This document shows, piece after piece, positions 7,928-17,638 of a stretch of 64,000 nucleotides of DNA. Within the stretch, counting starts at the first letter, position 1, and every line of letters begins with the position of its first letter. The stretch is from contig NZ_JAIELN010000001.1 of the NCBI RefSeq assembly GCF_019753045.1, positions 1 through 64,000 of the forward strand. The letters run 5' to 3'. This DNA is from Hyphomicrobium sp. Its GTDB lineage: Bacteria; Pseudomonadota; Alphaproteobacteria; Rhizobiales; Hyphomicrobiaceae. The position numbers were made by a program, and so were the translations under genes. A model generated the notes under the pieces. The model saw only the letters and a program-made list of their open reading frames with translations. It was not told where the DNA came from and did no database searches.

Positions 7928-9214
7928 ATGTTGCGCAGACTGGTACTGGGGCTGTGCGTCGTCTTGGCCACGGGCGCAATAACCGCCGCCGCTGAAGCCC
8001 GACACTCGCGACACCATCATCGCCATCATCAGAATCGTGGCGATCAGTTGATCCTGATTTCTGAAACGGACGTTGACTTGGCCCTTGATCGCTACACGAT
8101 CGACGTGCGCCAGGCGAAAGGGGCTTACAAAGGCATTCGCATCAAAAACGCGATGGGTAAGCTCTTCGACGTACGCCACGTGCAGATCGTCTACAGCGAC
8201 GGCTCGGTCTGGAATGAAGACCGCCAGATCGACATGTACTGGGGCGAACGCAGCCGACCCATCAATCAGACGTACGACAGCAAATTCATCGATCAGATAG
8301 TAATCGAGCAGGTTCCCGGCTACGGCCGCGGGCGGCTCCAGATCATCGGCATTCAAGACAGAGACGGCCGGTCGATGGATCGGAGCGGCCGTGGCGGTTC
8401 TGTGCGCTACGATGATCGCCGTGGCAGCGCATCCTCCGGCGATATCGCTGTTCGGCCGACGGTCCCCGTTGCGACACCCGCCAAGCCCGGACAGGCGACG
8501 GCCGGTGGCGATGTCCTGTTTGGTGCTCAATATGTTGGCTTCCTGACGGATCGCGACGTCATCCGGGTTGGCAACGAAGTCGGCAAATTTGCAAAAATCC
8601 GGCTGCGCGTGCTCGACAACGATATTCACATCAACGAGATGAAAGTCGTTTACGCGAACGGCGAAAGCGACACCCTTGCCGTCAATGCCGATATTCCGAA
8701 AAACTCGCGTACCAACTGGATCGACCTGAGGGGCGATCGCTTCATTAAGGAAATCCAGCTGGTCTATCGCTCGCGGCCGAGCTTCAACGGTCAGGCCCGG
8801 ATAGAAGTGTTCGGACAATATGCTCCTGGCTGGCTCGGGCCGAATGGTGAAGGCCGCAAATATAACCAGGGCTGGGTGCTTCTCGGCGCGCAGACCGCAG
8901 GGTTCATCGGGTTTGACAAGGACATCATCCCGGTCGGTTCCAATGAAGGCGGATTCCGGCGCATCAGGGTTACCGTTCGGGACCGTGCAATCACCCTTAA
9001 CGAGGTGAAGGTCGTCTATACCGACGGCGAAGAAGAGATCGTTCCGGTCCGGACGCGTGTGGATGCCGGTGGCACCTACGGGCCCATCGACCTCAGGGGC
9101 AAGCGCCGCCAATCCATCGATCACATCGAGGCAAAGTACCGTTCACGGTTCTTCGACTCCTCCGCGAAAGGTAAAGGCTCAGCGATCGTCGAAATCTGGG
9201 GCCAGCACTTCTAG
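7928..9214 (+). CDS. Exported protein with three tandem DUF2541-like beta-domains
   Basis: 428 residues from ATG 7928; an ATG six bases earlier is too close to the GAGGG site (3 bases), while 7928 has about 9. A signal peptide (MLRRLVLGLCVVLATGAIT) is followed by a His-rich stretch (RHSRHHHRHHQN), then three related units of about 110 residues, near residues 38-140, 195-305 and 317-428. The units share a start of the type VLFGAQYVGFLTDRDVIRVG, a central KVVYANGES / KVVYTDGEE motif, a WIDLRGDRFIKEI / PIDLRGKRRQSI motif and an end such as IEVFGQY / VEIWGQHF. Units 2 and 3 are close; unit 1 has diverged. The repeat resembles the small E. coli periplasmic protein YaaI family. Function unknown. 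A terminator follows. Confidence 0.8.
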   Translation: MLRRLVLGLCVVLATGAITAAAEARHSRHHHRHHQNRGDQLILISETDVDLALDRYTIDVRQAKGAYKGIRIKNAMGKLFDVRHVQIVYSDGSVWNEDRQIDMYWGERSRPINQTYDSKFIDQIVIEQVPGYGRGRLQIIGIQDRDGRSMDRSGRGGSVRYDDRRGSASSGDIAVRPTVPVATPAKPGQATAGGDVLFGAQYVGFLTDRDVIRVGNEVGKFAKIRLRVLDNDIHINEMKVVYANGESDTLAVNADIPKNSRTNWIDLRGDRFIKEIQLVYRSRPSFNGQARIEVFGQYAPGWLGPNGEGRKYNQGWVLLGAQTAGFIGFDKDIIPVGSNEGGFRRIRVTVRDRAITLNEVKVVYTDGEEEIVPVRTRVDAGGTYGPIDLRGKRRQSIDHIEAKYRSRFFDSSAKGKGSAIVEIWGQHF

Positions 9215-9250
9215 AGAATTGCGCGAATGGACGCTGCGAAAACGAATCAA

Positions 9251-9282
9251 GAGGGCCGAGCACAATCCGGCCCTCTTTTTTT
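9251..9282 (+). terminator. Rho-independent terminator of the three-repeat exported protein gene
   Basis: Perfect 8-bp stem GAGGGCCG (9251-9258) / CGGCCCTC (9268-9275), 9-base loop, then seven T. It lies 36 bases after the stop codon. Confidence 0.93.
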
Positions 9283-9374
9283 CGCACGTATGGGCCTCGG
9301 CCCGAAATCATGAGTGTTTTGCGCCAGAAATGCGCCACTGCGCACGCATTCCTCAAGCAAATGACGTCAACAGC

Positions 9375-9386
9375 GTTTCGCGAAAC
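9375..9386. promoter_or_regulatory. Candidate palindromic operator upstream of the desaturase gene
   Basis: A perfect 12-base palindrome, GTTTCGCGAAAC, lies about 70 bases before the desaturase start, within the short region that must carry its promoter. This size and symmetry suit a dimeric regulator such as a TetR- or FadR-type protein; no such regulator lies next to it. It could still be a chance palindrome. Confidence 0.35.
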
Positions 9387-9454
9387 ACGTCGAATATGCT
9401 ACGCGACGCCGTCGGGCGGACGGTTGTCGATTCCACTCCTGGGGGACCAGACCT

Positions 9455-10558
9455 TTGAATTTAAGCCTTAAGCAGCCTTTGCGGGCGGAGAGCCGCGCCG
9501 ACATTCGGATCGGCGACGCGCGACCAACAGCCACGCCGCAGGCTCCCATGCCGGAAACGCAGAAGCAGCGTGTGCGCCGGCTCGCAGCCCACTGCCAGAA
9601 ATACCGCGGGGCGATCCCACGGGTCGCAGTGCAGCAATTGCTTACGACGTTCGTCCCGCTCGTCCTTATCGTCGGCGTCATGTTCGCGACGGTCGAACAT
9701 GCTTACTGGGCGACGCTGCTTCTTGCCCTCCCGGCTGCAGGACTCATCGTTCGCGCCTTCATCATCCAGCATGATTGCGGCCATGGCTCATTCTTCGCCT
9801 CGCGGTCCCTCAACGATTTCGTCGGACGCTGCATGAGCGTGTTCACGCTCGCCCCTTATGGGCTCTGGCGGCGAGAGCATGCGCACCATCACGCGTCATC
9901 GGGAAATCTTGATCGTCGCGGTGCGGGCGACATCGACACTATGACGGTCAAAGAATACCGGCAGCTCTCGACGTTCGGGAAGCTGCACTACAGACTCTAC
10001 CGCAATCCGCTGTTCCTGTTCGGCATCGGCGTGCCTGCCTACTTCCTTATTCTGCAACGGCTGCCGTGGTTTCACGCACTGACGCCGCGCGAGAGCTGGA
10101 AGAGCGTGATGGGTCTCAACGCCGGTTTGGTGGTCCTCTACGCTCCCCTTTGCTACTTCTTCGGCTTCGCCAACGTGTTGTGGGTCGGACTGCCGGTCTT
10201 GCATCTCGCATCGGCGACGGGCGGCTGGCTGTTCTTCATTCAGCATCAGTTCGAAGAGACGACATGGGACAAGGCTGAAGGCTGGGATTTCCAGGTCGCA
10301 GCGTTGCTCGGGTCTTCCTATTACAAATTGCCGGCGATCCTGAACTGGTTCACCGGCAATATCGGTCTGCACCATATTCACCACCTCAACAGCACGATCC
10401 CGAACTACCGGCTTTCGGCTTGCCTCGAGGCGAGCCCCGAGTTGAAGTCGATCAACCGGCTGACGCTGCGCGACAGCATCCGGTGTGCGCGTCTCAAGCT
10501 TTGGGACGAGGATCAACGCCGTTTGATCAGGTTCGACGAGCTTCCGGCGACAGCTTGA
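9455..10558 (+). CDS. Membrane fatty acid desaturase (acyl-lipid type)
   Basis: 367 residues; introduces a double bond into membrane-lipid acyl chains using two non-haem irons and O2. The three histidine boxes of the family are intact: HDCGH (106-110), HAHHH (142-146) and HHIHH (306-310). Hydrophobic spans around 65-105, 190-205 and 225-265 fit an integral inner-membrane protein. The start is a TTG at 9455 with GGGGGA about 8 bases upstream; an internal ATG at 9548 has only a poor site. Overall it resembles DesA-type omega-6/delta-12 desaturases, but the position of desaturation cannot be read from the sequence. prmB follows 22 bases downstream, so the two may be co-transcribed. A palindrome upstream may be an operator. 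Confidence 0.9.
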   Translation: MNLSLKQPLRAESRADIRIGDARPTATPQAPMPETQKQRVRRLAAHCQKYRGAIPRVAVQQLLTTFVPLVLIVGVMFATVEHAYWATLLLALPAAGLIVRAFIIQHDCGHGSFFASRSLNDFVGRCMSVFTLAPYGLWRREHAHHHASSGNLDRRGAGDIDTMTVKEYRQLSTFGKLHYRLYRNPLFLFGIGVPAYFLILQRLPWFHALTPRESWKSVMGLNAGLVVLYAPLCYFFGFANVLWVGLPVLHLASATGGWLFFIQHQFEETTWDKAEGWDFQVAALLGSSYYKLPAILNWFTGNIGLHHIHHLNSTIPNYRLSACLEASPELKSINRLTLRDSIRCARLKLWDEDQRRLIRFDELPATA

Positions 10559-10580
10559 GACGATTTGCTATTCTATCGTC

Positions 10581-11489
10581 ATGACAGCGAAAGCCGGCCA
10601 GACGCCCGTCGATGAACTTGTTCGTATTCGCGATTGGCTGCGATACGCCGTAACCTCGATGAACCGCGCCGGGCTCGTCTACGGGCATGGCACGACGAAT
10701 GCGGTCGACGAGGCAGCTTATCTCATTCTCGCGACGCTCGATCTGCCGATCGAAGACATCAACCCTTGGCTCGATTGCCGCCTGACCTTGGCCGAACGCG
10801 AGGCCGTCAATGCGGTCATTTCAAAGCGCATCGAGACGCGGAAGCCCGCCGCCTACATAACGAATGCCGCTTACATCCAGGGACATAAGTTCTACGTGGA
10901 TGAGCGGGTGATCGTGCCCCGCTCATTCATCGGGGAACTCCTCGTTCAGGATCATCTCGGGACAATCGTACCCGCCCCGCTCGCGGTACGGCGCGTGCTC
11001 GATCTCTGCACCGGCTCCGGCTGTCTTGCCATTCTCGCCGCGCTCGCATTTCCGAATGCCGAGATCGACGCGAGTGATATTTCCGACGATGCGCTGGCCG
11101 TCGCTCGACGCAACATTGCCGATTATGGCTTGGAGACGCGCATCCGCACCTTCAAGGCGGATTTGTTCGAGGGCCTTCCGCCCGCGGCCTACGATCTCAT
11201 TATCTCAAATCCGCCCTACGTTACGGCGGAGGCGGTCGCAGCGTTTCCGCCTGAATATCAGGCCGAGCCGACGCTTGCGCATATTGGCGGCGTCGACGGA
11301 ATGGACCTTGTGAGGCGCATTTTGGACGGCGCACCGAGCCGGCTTTCGCCCGAAGGAAGCCTCGTCGTCGAGATCGGTATGGGCCAGGAAGCTCTCGAAG
11401 CGTCGCGGCCCGACTTGCCGTTCTTGTGGCTGGACAGCGAGACGAGCGAGGGCGAAGTTTTCGCGCTCCACGCGGTCGATCTGAAGTAG
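10581..11489 (+). CDS. prmB: Protein-(glutamine-N5) methyltransferase, ribosomal protein L3-specific type
   Basis: 302 residues. A helical N-terminal domain (about 1-95) is followed by a class I SAM-dependent methyltransferase domain with the SAM-binding motif LDLCTGSGCLAILA (about 133-146) and the glutamine-binding NPPY motif at 210-213. Length and the RVIVPRSFIGELL segment before the SAM motif fit PrmB, which methylates a glutamine of ribosomal protein L3, better than PrmC, which acts on release factors. It is read from its own ATG at 10581, shortly after the desaturase gene, with no evident functional link to it. Confidence 0.88.
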   Translation: MTAKAGQTPVDELVRIRDWLRYAVTSMNRAGLVYGHGTTNAVDEAAYLILATLDLPIEDINPWLDCRLTLAEREAVNAVISKRIETRKPAAYITNAAYIQGHKFYVDERVIVPRSFIGELLVQDHLGTIVPAPLAVRRVLDLCTGSGCLAILAALAFPNAEIDASDISDDALAVARRNIADYGLETRIRTFKADLFEGLPPAAYDLIISNPPYVTAEAVAAFPPEYQAEPTLAHIGGVDGMDLVRRILDGAPSRLSPEGSLVVEIGMGQEALEASRPDLPFLWLDSETSEGEVFALHAVDLK

Positions 11490-11535
11490 CAGCGGCCGGC
11501 GAGAAACCGCGCGGCCGCACAGGGGTTGAGATCGC

Positions 11536-14385
11536 TCAGCCGAACGCGCCGAAGTGGTGCGAAATGCCAGTGCCGATTTCGCGCACGAACTCGTACGAAA
11601 TCTCCATCGGCGTCAGGATTTCCGTTTCCAGACGGGCATAGTCGTCGATACCGCGCGGGCGATAGCTGGCGGGTTCGTCGAAGGTTTTTCCGGCGAGATT
11701 TTTCGCATCGTGCGGGAAGGCCCTGCGCAGAATGCTCAAGACCTCGGGGATCTCGAGGCTCAGCGCCATTTCCAGAACCTGCGTATGAGACAGACCATCC
11801 TGCGGAGCGAAGCGGGGTAGCTGCGCCGCGAGGATGAAGATGCGCATGATCAGCGCAAGCCTGATGGCTTGCAGCAGATCGAGCTCGAGCCGGTTCTCGT
11901 CCGGCACGAGACCATCCTCGATGTTCTGATCGGACAGGATCGCGTGGAGATCGATTGCATCGAGGCGCAGGAGATGAACGAGCTCGGAGATGTCGCCGTG
12001 CCGATCATCCGGCAGCAGGTGCGTTGCAAGCGTCCGGAAGGCGCTGCTCAACGCTTCCTCGCGGCCCCACGAGGCACGGGCTGCCCAGAGCCCCGCATTG
12101 AAGACCTGCGAATTGGCGTCCATCGCATTGAGGCTCGAAATCGTCTTGCCGTAGCCGATCATCGCCAGCAGCGATTGCAGACGCTTCGACGATTTCACGA
12201 GCTTCTTGAAGCGCTCGCGATCGTCGCCGACCGCGGTGCCGAGACCCGCCACGACGTTCGCGATATAGCCGAACTGCTGAAGGATCGCGTTGTTCGGGAT
12301 GGCGCGCATGCGTGCGGGATTGCCGCGATCGGACGCATGATCGCCTTGACGCTTCACCGGCCGCGAACCCGTCTTGAACAGCAGGTTGGGACCGAACGCT
12401 CCGAGCACTGCGCGATAGCCATCGTGCGCGAAAAGCTTCTGCTGGAAGGCGCGGAGGCGAAGGAAGAAGTCGAGGCTGAAATTCTGCTCCGAATAGAACG
12501 GATCCGTCTCGGCGGGCGGAATATCGCCATCCATCACGATCGTCGCCAGCGCGCGCGTCGTCAGCCCGCGATTGCCGAAGAACATGTAGCCGTCGCCGCC
12601 CTGGAAGCTCGTCTCGTGCTTGACGGGGAGGTTCGCGGCGCCGAAGCGGCGGCGTGCCTCGTTCGTCATGACGTAATGGAGGCGGCGGTAGAGATTGCCC
12701 GGATGAGCGCCACGGCCCATCGACTCGCCGTGAGTCGAGAAGACGAGCGTCTCGACGTTTTCAAGCTTCGCCTTGTCGATCAGCGCGGCCAGGCCGTGGT
12801 AGTAACGCTCGACCGCGAGCGTCGCCGGGACCTGGCCGATGAAACGGCCCGCGTCGGAGAAGCCCGTCTGAATGCTCAGGCGTTTCCGTCCCTCGACGTA
12901 CTTGCGGTAGGCCTCTTCTTCGACGAGGCGCTCCATGATGCGAGAGCCGTTCTCCAAGCCCGAAGGCGTTTCGAAGAGCGGCGAGATATCGGTGATGTCG
13001 TCGACGCCGAAGAGCTTCGCGAAGAAGACCGCGATCAAAACGGTTGCAGGCGACTCGCATTCGGCGATGAGGAAGCGGATCGGCGTTTCCTTATCGACGT
13101 GCTTCTTGATCTGAGCCGTGAGCGCGAACTGGCGGATCGCCGTCGCAGTCTCGAGATCGAGCGTCGCGAAGTTCACCGTCTCCGGCGAGCAGTTCTTGAT
13201 CATCTCGACGATGCGGGCCAGCGACTGGCTTTCGGTCAGGTCGCGGGTCCAGGGTTCGTGCACGTAGGCGCGGAATGCGTTGTGAAGCTGCAGCGCGTTG
13301 ATGCGCAAGTGGATGTGGGACATGCCGAGGCCGGTCGCCTCGACGAGGCCGGCGAGCGCCGCCGTCGCACGCTTCATCTGCGGCGCTTCCACGGCGTCGA
13401 TCAGATTGTCGAACAACGTCTGAAGCGGCTCGACTGTCAGAAGGTTGTAGCCGTCCGTCTTGGTGATGATGTTCGCCGCTTTCGCGAGACCATCGGCATC
13501 GTTCGCAAAGCTCTCAAGCGCCTTAATCTGCTCGTCGACGGCCGCGATGCCGAGATCGAGCTTGCCGACGATCTGGCGGGCTATGCGCTGAGCGGCGTCG
13601 CCGCCTTCGAGCTTGTGCTTCAGCACGACGAAACGCTCGCGAACGTCGGCAAGCGCGGCGCGCTTTTCGCGGAGGCGGACTTCGAACGAGAAAGACCAAG
13701 CGATGTCGGTTCGGCCGTCGAGATCGTAGCCGACCCAGGACGCGAACGTCGTCATCTTCGGGCGCAGCTTGAAAGCCGCGTCGCCGAACTTCTGAGAGGC
13801 AACGCTATAGAAGCCGTGCAGAAGCTCCTCATACGCGTTGCGCAGATTGCGGATCGCGTCTTGGGCGCACTTGTGCTCGTGCTTCAGCGTGAGCGTCTGT
13901 TCGGGGCGGTGCGGCAGGCCAAGCGAGACGTCAGCCGCCGGATCGGAGATCGCGATCTCGACCATACGGCGATAGAGGGCGTCGGAAAGGCCGAAGGTCG
14001 GATGCGCCGTCAGAACGATGCCGGTGCGGGCGCGAGACCAGCGCTTGGCGAAGGCTTCAATGGAGTTGCCGGACTCGCTCACCGTCTTTTCGACGTAGGA
14101 CGTGAAATCCTTGAGCGTCGTCGCCTGATCGACATAGCCGATCTTTTCGCGAAGCCTGCGGGCCCGGCGAACGCAGGCGCGATCCATCAATCGTCCCGCT
14201 AGACCCTTGACCTCTTCAAACGACACCAAATTCGATTCAAGCCGGCGCGACATGTCGAACGCGACGTTCAAGATCGGATTGAGCGAAGGATTGTCGGGGA
14301 TCTGAGTTCTGAGACGCTTCAGCTCGTTGATCAGCTCGGTTTCATCGAGTTTGGTCGAGCCAACCGACGGCGTCGTATCCTGCAT
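11536..14385 (-). CDS. ppc: Phosphoenolpyruvate carboxylase (serine-cycle type)
   Basis: 949 residues; carboxylates PEP to oxaloacetate, the CO2-fixing step of the serine cycle. Recognisable motifs are the VLTAHPTFG segment with the catalytic His, STHGESMGRGAHPGN, and FQGGDGYMFFGNRG. The last two differ from the E. coli-type motifs (FHGRGGTVGRGG and YSDSxKDxG) and match the divergent PEP carboxylase of serine-cycle methylotrophs. ATG 14385 is preferred: GTGGAG lies about 9 bases upstream, although an in-frame TTG six bases earlier is possible. It is the last gene of sga-mcl-mtkA-mtkB-ppc, 107 bases after mtkB, and converges on prmB. The long plus-strand open frame opposite it is a shadow of GC-rich codons. 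Confidence 0.95.
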   Translation of the reverse strand: MQDTTPSVGSTKLDETELINELKRLRTQIPDNPSLNPILNVAFDMSRRLESNLVSFEEVKGLAGRLMDRACVRRARRLREKIGYVDQATTLKDFTSYVEKTVSESGNSIEAFAKRWSRARTGIVLTAHPTFGLSDALYRRMVEIAISDPAADVSLGLPHRPEQTLTLKHEHKCAQDAIRNLRNAYEELLHGFYSVASQKFGDAAFKLRPKMTTFASWVGYDLDGRTDIAWSFSFEVRLREKRAALADVRERFVVLKHKLEGGDAAQRIARQIVGKLDLGIAAVDEQIKALESFANDADGLAKAANIITKTDGYNLLTVEPLQTLFDNLIDAVEAPQMKRATAALAGLVEATGLGMSHIHLRINALQLHNAFRAYVHEPWTRDLTESQSLARIVEMIKNCSPETVNFATLDLETATAIRQFALTAQIKKHVDKETPIRFLIAECESPATVLIAVFFAKLFGVDDITDISPLFETPSGLENGSRIMERLVEEEAYRKYVEGRKRLSIQTGFSDAGRFIGQVPATLAVERYYHGLAALIDKAKLENVETLVFSTHGESMGRGAHPGNLYRRLHYVMTNEARRRFGAANLPVKHETSFQGGDGYMFFGNRGLTTRALATIVMDGDIPPAETDPFYSEQNFSLDFFLRLRAFQQKLFAHDGYRAVLGAFGPNLLFKTGSRPVKRQGDHASDRGNPARMRAIPNNAILQQFGYIANVVAGLGTAVGDDRERFKKLVKSSKRLQSLLAMIGYGKTISSLNAMDANSQVFNAGLWAARASWGREEALSSAFRTLATHLLPDDRHGDISELVHLLRLDAIDLHAILSDQNIEDGLVPDENRLELDLLQAIRLALIMRIFILAAQLPRFAPQDGLSHTQVLEMALSLEIPEVLSILRRAFPHDAKNLAGKTFDEPASYRPRGIDDYARLETEILTPMEISYEFVREIGTGISHHFGAFG

Positions 14386-14492
14386 CACCAAGGCTCCACG
14401 TCCCTAAGAGGGGACAGTATTCGTGCGTATATCTTTAGATTACCGGAGAGGGCGGCCGGAGGCAAAAAACTTTGCTCCGGCCAGCACCAATC

Positions 14493-15392
14493 TTAGGCGA
14501 CTTTTTTCATCCGGCCGAGGACTTGCGCGACGGTCGCGCCCATCTCCGAAGGCGTCGGGGCGATCGTCACGCCGCAGCCTTTGAGGATCTCGACCTTCTC
14601 GGCAGCCGATTCACCGAACGCCGAAACGATGGCGCCCGCGTGGCCCATGCGGCGGCCCTTCGGAGCGGAAAGACCTGCGATGTAAGCGATCACAGGCTTT
14701 TTCATGTGCTCCTGAGCAAAGACGCCGGCTTCGGCTTCCTGCGGTCCGCCGATTTCGCCGATCATCAGCACGGCATCCGTATCGGGATCATTCTCGAAAG
14801 CTTCGAGAACGTCGCGATGCGAAGATCCGTTGATCGGGTCGCCGCCGATGCCGACAGAGGTCGAAACGCCGATGCCGAGGGCCATCATTTGGGAAGCAGC
14901 CTCGTAGCCGAGCGTGCCCGACCGGCCGACGATGCCGACGCGGCCCGGAAGATAGATGTGTCCCGGCATGATGCCGAGCATCGCTTTACCGGGCGAAATC
15001 GTACCGGCGCAGTTCGGTCCGGTGAGGACCATACGGCTTTCCTTCTTGTAGCGCCGCATGTAGCGCTTCACCCGGATCATGTCCTGGGCAGGAATGCCGT
15101 CGGTGATGCAGACGCAGTATCTGATGCCTGCATCTGCAGCTTCCATGATCGCGTCAGCCGCGAACGGCGGCGGCACGAACACGATCGAGGCTTCTGCGCC
15201 CGTTTCGTCGACCGCGCCTTTGACGGTGTTGAACACCGGCCGGCCGAGGTGGGACGTGCCGCCCTTACCGGGGGTCACGCCGCCGACGACGTTCGAACCG
15301 TAGTCGATCATTTCCTGCGCGTGGAACGTGCCGATACGTCCGGTGAAGCCCTGGATCAGGATCGGCGTCTTTTCATTGATAAAAATAGCCAT
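14493..15392 (-). CDS. mtkB: Malate thiokinase (malate-CoA ligase) alpha subunit
   Basis: 299 residues of the succinyl-CoA synthetase alpha family: an N-terminal CoA-binding Rossmann domain (ILIQGFTGRIGTFHA, residues ~9-23), GGVTPGKGGTSHLG, and the phosphohistidine loop RRMGHAGAIVS with His251. In this context it is malate-CoA ligase rather than succinyl-CoA synthetase: it sits between mtkA and ppc and upstream genes encode malyl-CoA lyase and serine-glyoxylate aminotransferase. With MtkA it makes malyl-CoA from malate, CoA and ATP. The gap to mtkA is 18 bases, so the pair is surely co-translated from one message. Sequence alone separates Mtk from Suc poorly; the context decides. Confidence 0.94.
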   Translation of the reverse strand: MAIFINEKTPILIQGFTGRIGTFHAQEMIDYGSNVVGGVTPGKGGTSHLGRPVFNTVKGAVDETGAEASIVFVPPPFAADAIMEAADAGIRYCVCITDGIPAQDMIRVKRYMRRYKKESRMVLTGPNCAGTISPGKAMLGIMPGHIYLPGRVGIVGRSGTLGYEAASQMMALGIGVSTSVGIGGDPINGSSHRDVLEAFENDPDTDAVLMIGEIGGPQEAEAGVFAQEHMKKPVIAYIAGLSAPKGRRMGHAGAIVSAFGESAAEKVEILKGCGVTIAPTPSEMGATVAQVLGRMKKVA

Positions 15393-15410
15393 GGTGATGC
15401 GTCCTCCCGG

Positions 15411-16577
15411 TTACGCGGCTTGTTTTGCAGCCGAGACGGCCTTTTTAGCGGCTTCCGCGAGCGTGTCGGCGCTGATCAAGGTCAGGCCGCTCTGCTCGAT
15501 GATCTTGCGGCCCTCTTCGACATTGGTGCCGGCCAGACGAACAACGACCGGCATCGTGATGTTGAGTTCCTTGATGGCATCGACGACGCCTTTGGCGACC
15601 CAGTCACAGCGATTGATGCCGGCGAAGACGTTGACCATGATCGCGCGAACGTTCTTGTCGCGAAGCACGGCCTTGAACGACTTCGTCACGCGCTCGGGAG
15701 AAGCGCCGCCGCCGATGTCGAGGAAGTTTGCCGGTTCGCCACCTGCAAGCTTGATCATGTCGAGCGTCGCCATCGCGAGGCCAGCGCCGTTCACGATGCA
15801 GCCGATGTCGCCATCGAGACCAACGTAGGACAATCCGCGATCAGACGCGTAGGTCTCGCGCGGGTCTTCCTGGCTCTTGTCGCGCAGCTCAGCGATGTGG
15901 GGACGGCGGAACAGGGCGTTCTCGTCGAACGACATCTTGGCGTCGAGCGCGACGACCTGCTTTTCCTTGGTGATGACGAGCGGATTGATCTCCACCATCA
16001 TCGCGTCGAGATCGCGGAACGCACGGTAGCATCCCATGATCGCAGGCACGATCTTGTTGACGATGTCGGGATCAACTCCCAGGCCAAATGCGAGTTCCCG
16101 CGCCTGGAACTGCTGCATGCCGACAGCCGGGTCGACCGTTACGCGAATGATGGTGTCGGGCTGGGACGCCGAAATTTCTTCGATGTCCATGCCGCCTGCC
16201 GCAGAGGCAACCACCACGATACGCTCGGACGCGCGATCCATCACGAAACCGAGATAGATTTCGCGATCGATGTTCGTCGCTTCCTCGATGTAGAGGCGCG
16301 AGACGAGCTTGCCCGCAGGACCGGTCTGATGCGTGACGAGTTTCCGGCCGAGCATGAACTCGGCCGCTTCCTCGATTTCCCGCTCGTTGCGGCAGAGCTT
16401 GACGCCACCGGCTTTGCCGCGGGCGCCAGAATGGATCTGGGCCTTTACGACAACGGCGCCGCCGAGTTCGCTTGCGCGATAGGTTGCCTGTTCAGGGCTG
16501 TAGGCGAGACCGCCGCGCGGGATCGGCACGCCGAACTTCGAAAGAAGCTCTTTCGCCTGGTATTCATGAATGTCCAT
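15411..16577 (-). CDS. mtkA: Malate thiokinase beta subunit
   Basis: 388 residues of the succinyl-CoA synthetase beta family: N-terminal ATP-grasp domain beginning [18 protein letters not shown], nucleotide-binding segments [18 protein letters not shown] and MMVEINPLV, and the C-terminal flavodoxin-like domain with [14 protein letters not shown] and [11 protein letters not shown]. It partners MtkB to activate malate to malyl-CoA at the expense of ATP in the serine cycle. A good AAGGAG site lies about 10 bases before the ATG. It follows mcl by 40 bases and is clearly part of the same operon. Confidence 0.94.
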   Translation of the reverse strand: MDIHEYQAKELLSKFGVPIPRGGLAYSPEQATYRASELGGAVVVKAQIHSGARGKAGGVKLCRNEREIEEAAEFMLGRKLVTHQTGPAGKLVSRLYIEEATNIDREIYLGFVMDRASERIVVVASAAGGMDIEEISASQPDTIIRVTVDPAVGMQQFQARELAFGLGVDPDIVNKIVPAIMGCYRAFRDLDAMMVEINPLVITKEKQVVALDAKMSFDENALFRRPHIAELRDKSQEDPRETYASDRGLSYVGLDGDIGCIVNGAGLAMATLDMIKLAGGEPANFLDIGGGASPERVTKSFKAVLRDKNVRAIMVNVFAGINRCDWVAKGVVDAIKELNITMPVVVRLAGTNVEEGRKIIEQSGLTLISADTLAEAAKKAVSAAKQAA

Positions 16578-16617
16578 CTTGGACTCCTTGGAATTCTTGA
16601 AGTTTCCGGGCTTGTTC

Positions 16618-17574
16618 TTATTTAGCGCGCGCTGCTTCAGCCGCCTTGATGGCTGCGGCCGTGACGAGCAGGTTGCGGGCCATCTTCTCGGACGCTGCGT
16701 CGATCATCTTGCCGTCGAGGGAGGCTGCGCCCTTACCCTGGGCTTCGGCTTCCTTCAGCGCGACAAGGATGCGCTCTGCGCGTTCGACTTCCTTGGCGGT
16801 CGGCGAATACACTTCGTTGGCGAGTTCGATCTGCGAGGGATGGATGGCCCACTTGCCTTCCATGCCGAGCGCTGCGCCGCGACGGGCGGCTGCCTTGTAG
16901 CCTTCCGGATCGTCGATGCCGCCGAACGGACCGTCAATCGGACGCAAGCCGAAGGCGCGGCAGGCGACGGTCATGCGCGACAGCGGGAAGTGCCACTGGT
17001 CGCCCGGATAGTCGGGGTTCAAGCCACCGATGACGACGGTGCGGGCCTTGTTGAAGGCCGAGTAGTCGGCGACGCCGAAGTGCATCGACTCGAGACGGCT
17101 GTTAGCGGATGCGATGGCTTCGACGTTGGCCATGCCGAGCGGCGTTTCGATCAGGGCTTCGGTGCCGATCTGGTTCTTGAGGCCCTTGGCAACTTCGATC
17201 TGGCTGACGATGCATTCGACGGTATAGACGTCTGCCGGTACGCCGACCTTCGGGATGAGAATGGTGTCGAGCTTCGAGCCGGCCTGCTCCACGATGTCGA
17301 CGACGTCGCGGTACATGTAGTGCGTGTCGAGGCCGTTGATACGGACGCTGACGCTCTTGCCAGCTGCCTTCCAGTCCAGATCGTTCAGCGCCTGGATGAT
17401 GTTCTTACGCGCCTGCTCCTTTTCGGGCGGGGCAACAGCGTCTTCGCAATCGAGGAAGACGTAATCGGCGGCGCTCTTCAGCGCGCGATCGATCATGGTC
17501 GGGTTGGAACCCGGAACCGCGAGATACGAGCGCTGCAGTCTCTGCTTGCGGGTCGGGTAAAGCGTGAAGCTCAT
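16618..17574 (-). CDS. mclA: L-malyl-CoA lyase
   Basis: 318 residues of the HpcH/CitE TIM-barrel family. It cleaves malyl-CoA into acetyl-CoA and glyoxylate, the splitting step of the serine cycle. Visible are [13 protein letters not shown] near the N-terminus, [13 protein letters not shown], the metal-binding Glu of [12 protein letters not shown], the [10 protein letters not shown] segment with its acidic ligand, and the C-terminal [16 protein letters not shown], all typical of malyl-CoA/beta-methylmalyl-CoA lyases. Strong AGGAAGG ribosome binding site before ATG 17574. It lies between sga (100 bases upstream, with a hairpin in between) and mtkA. Acetyl-CoA released here must be turned back into glyoxylate by a route outside this window. 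Confidence 0.95.
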   Translation of the reverse strand: MSFTLYPTRKQRLQRSYLAVPGSNPTMIDRALKSAADYVFLDCEDAVAPPEKEQARKNIIQALNDLDWKAAGKSVSVRINGLDTHYMYRDVVDIVEQAGSKLDTILIPKVGVPADVYTVECIVSQIEVAKGLKNQIGTEALIETPLGMANVEAIASANSRLESMHFGVADYSAFNKARTVVIGGLNPDYPGDQWHFPLSRMTVACRAFGLRPIDGPFGGIDDPEGYKAAARRGAALGMEGKWAIHPSQIELANEVYSPTAKEVERAERILVALKEAEAQGKGAASLDGKMIDAASEKMARNLLVTAAAIKAAEAARAK

Positions 17575-17638
17575 TGGGGCGTGCCTTCCTAAGGATTCGC
17601 GTTTGTTATTTGGGGATGAGGGTATTCACAACATGCAG

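Noticed and set aside
11869-14202. 777-codon open frame on the plus strand opposite ppc
   Set aside because: Its protein is Arg/Glu/Ala-rich without recognisable domains and mirrors the codon bias of ppc, whose motifs are unambiguous. A GC-rich antisense shadow.
14472-16625. 717-codon open frame on the plus strand opposite mtkB and mtkA
   Set aside because: It spans two real genes and the gap between them on the other strand; composition is typical of an antisense shadow and no domain is seen.
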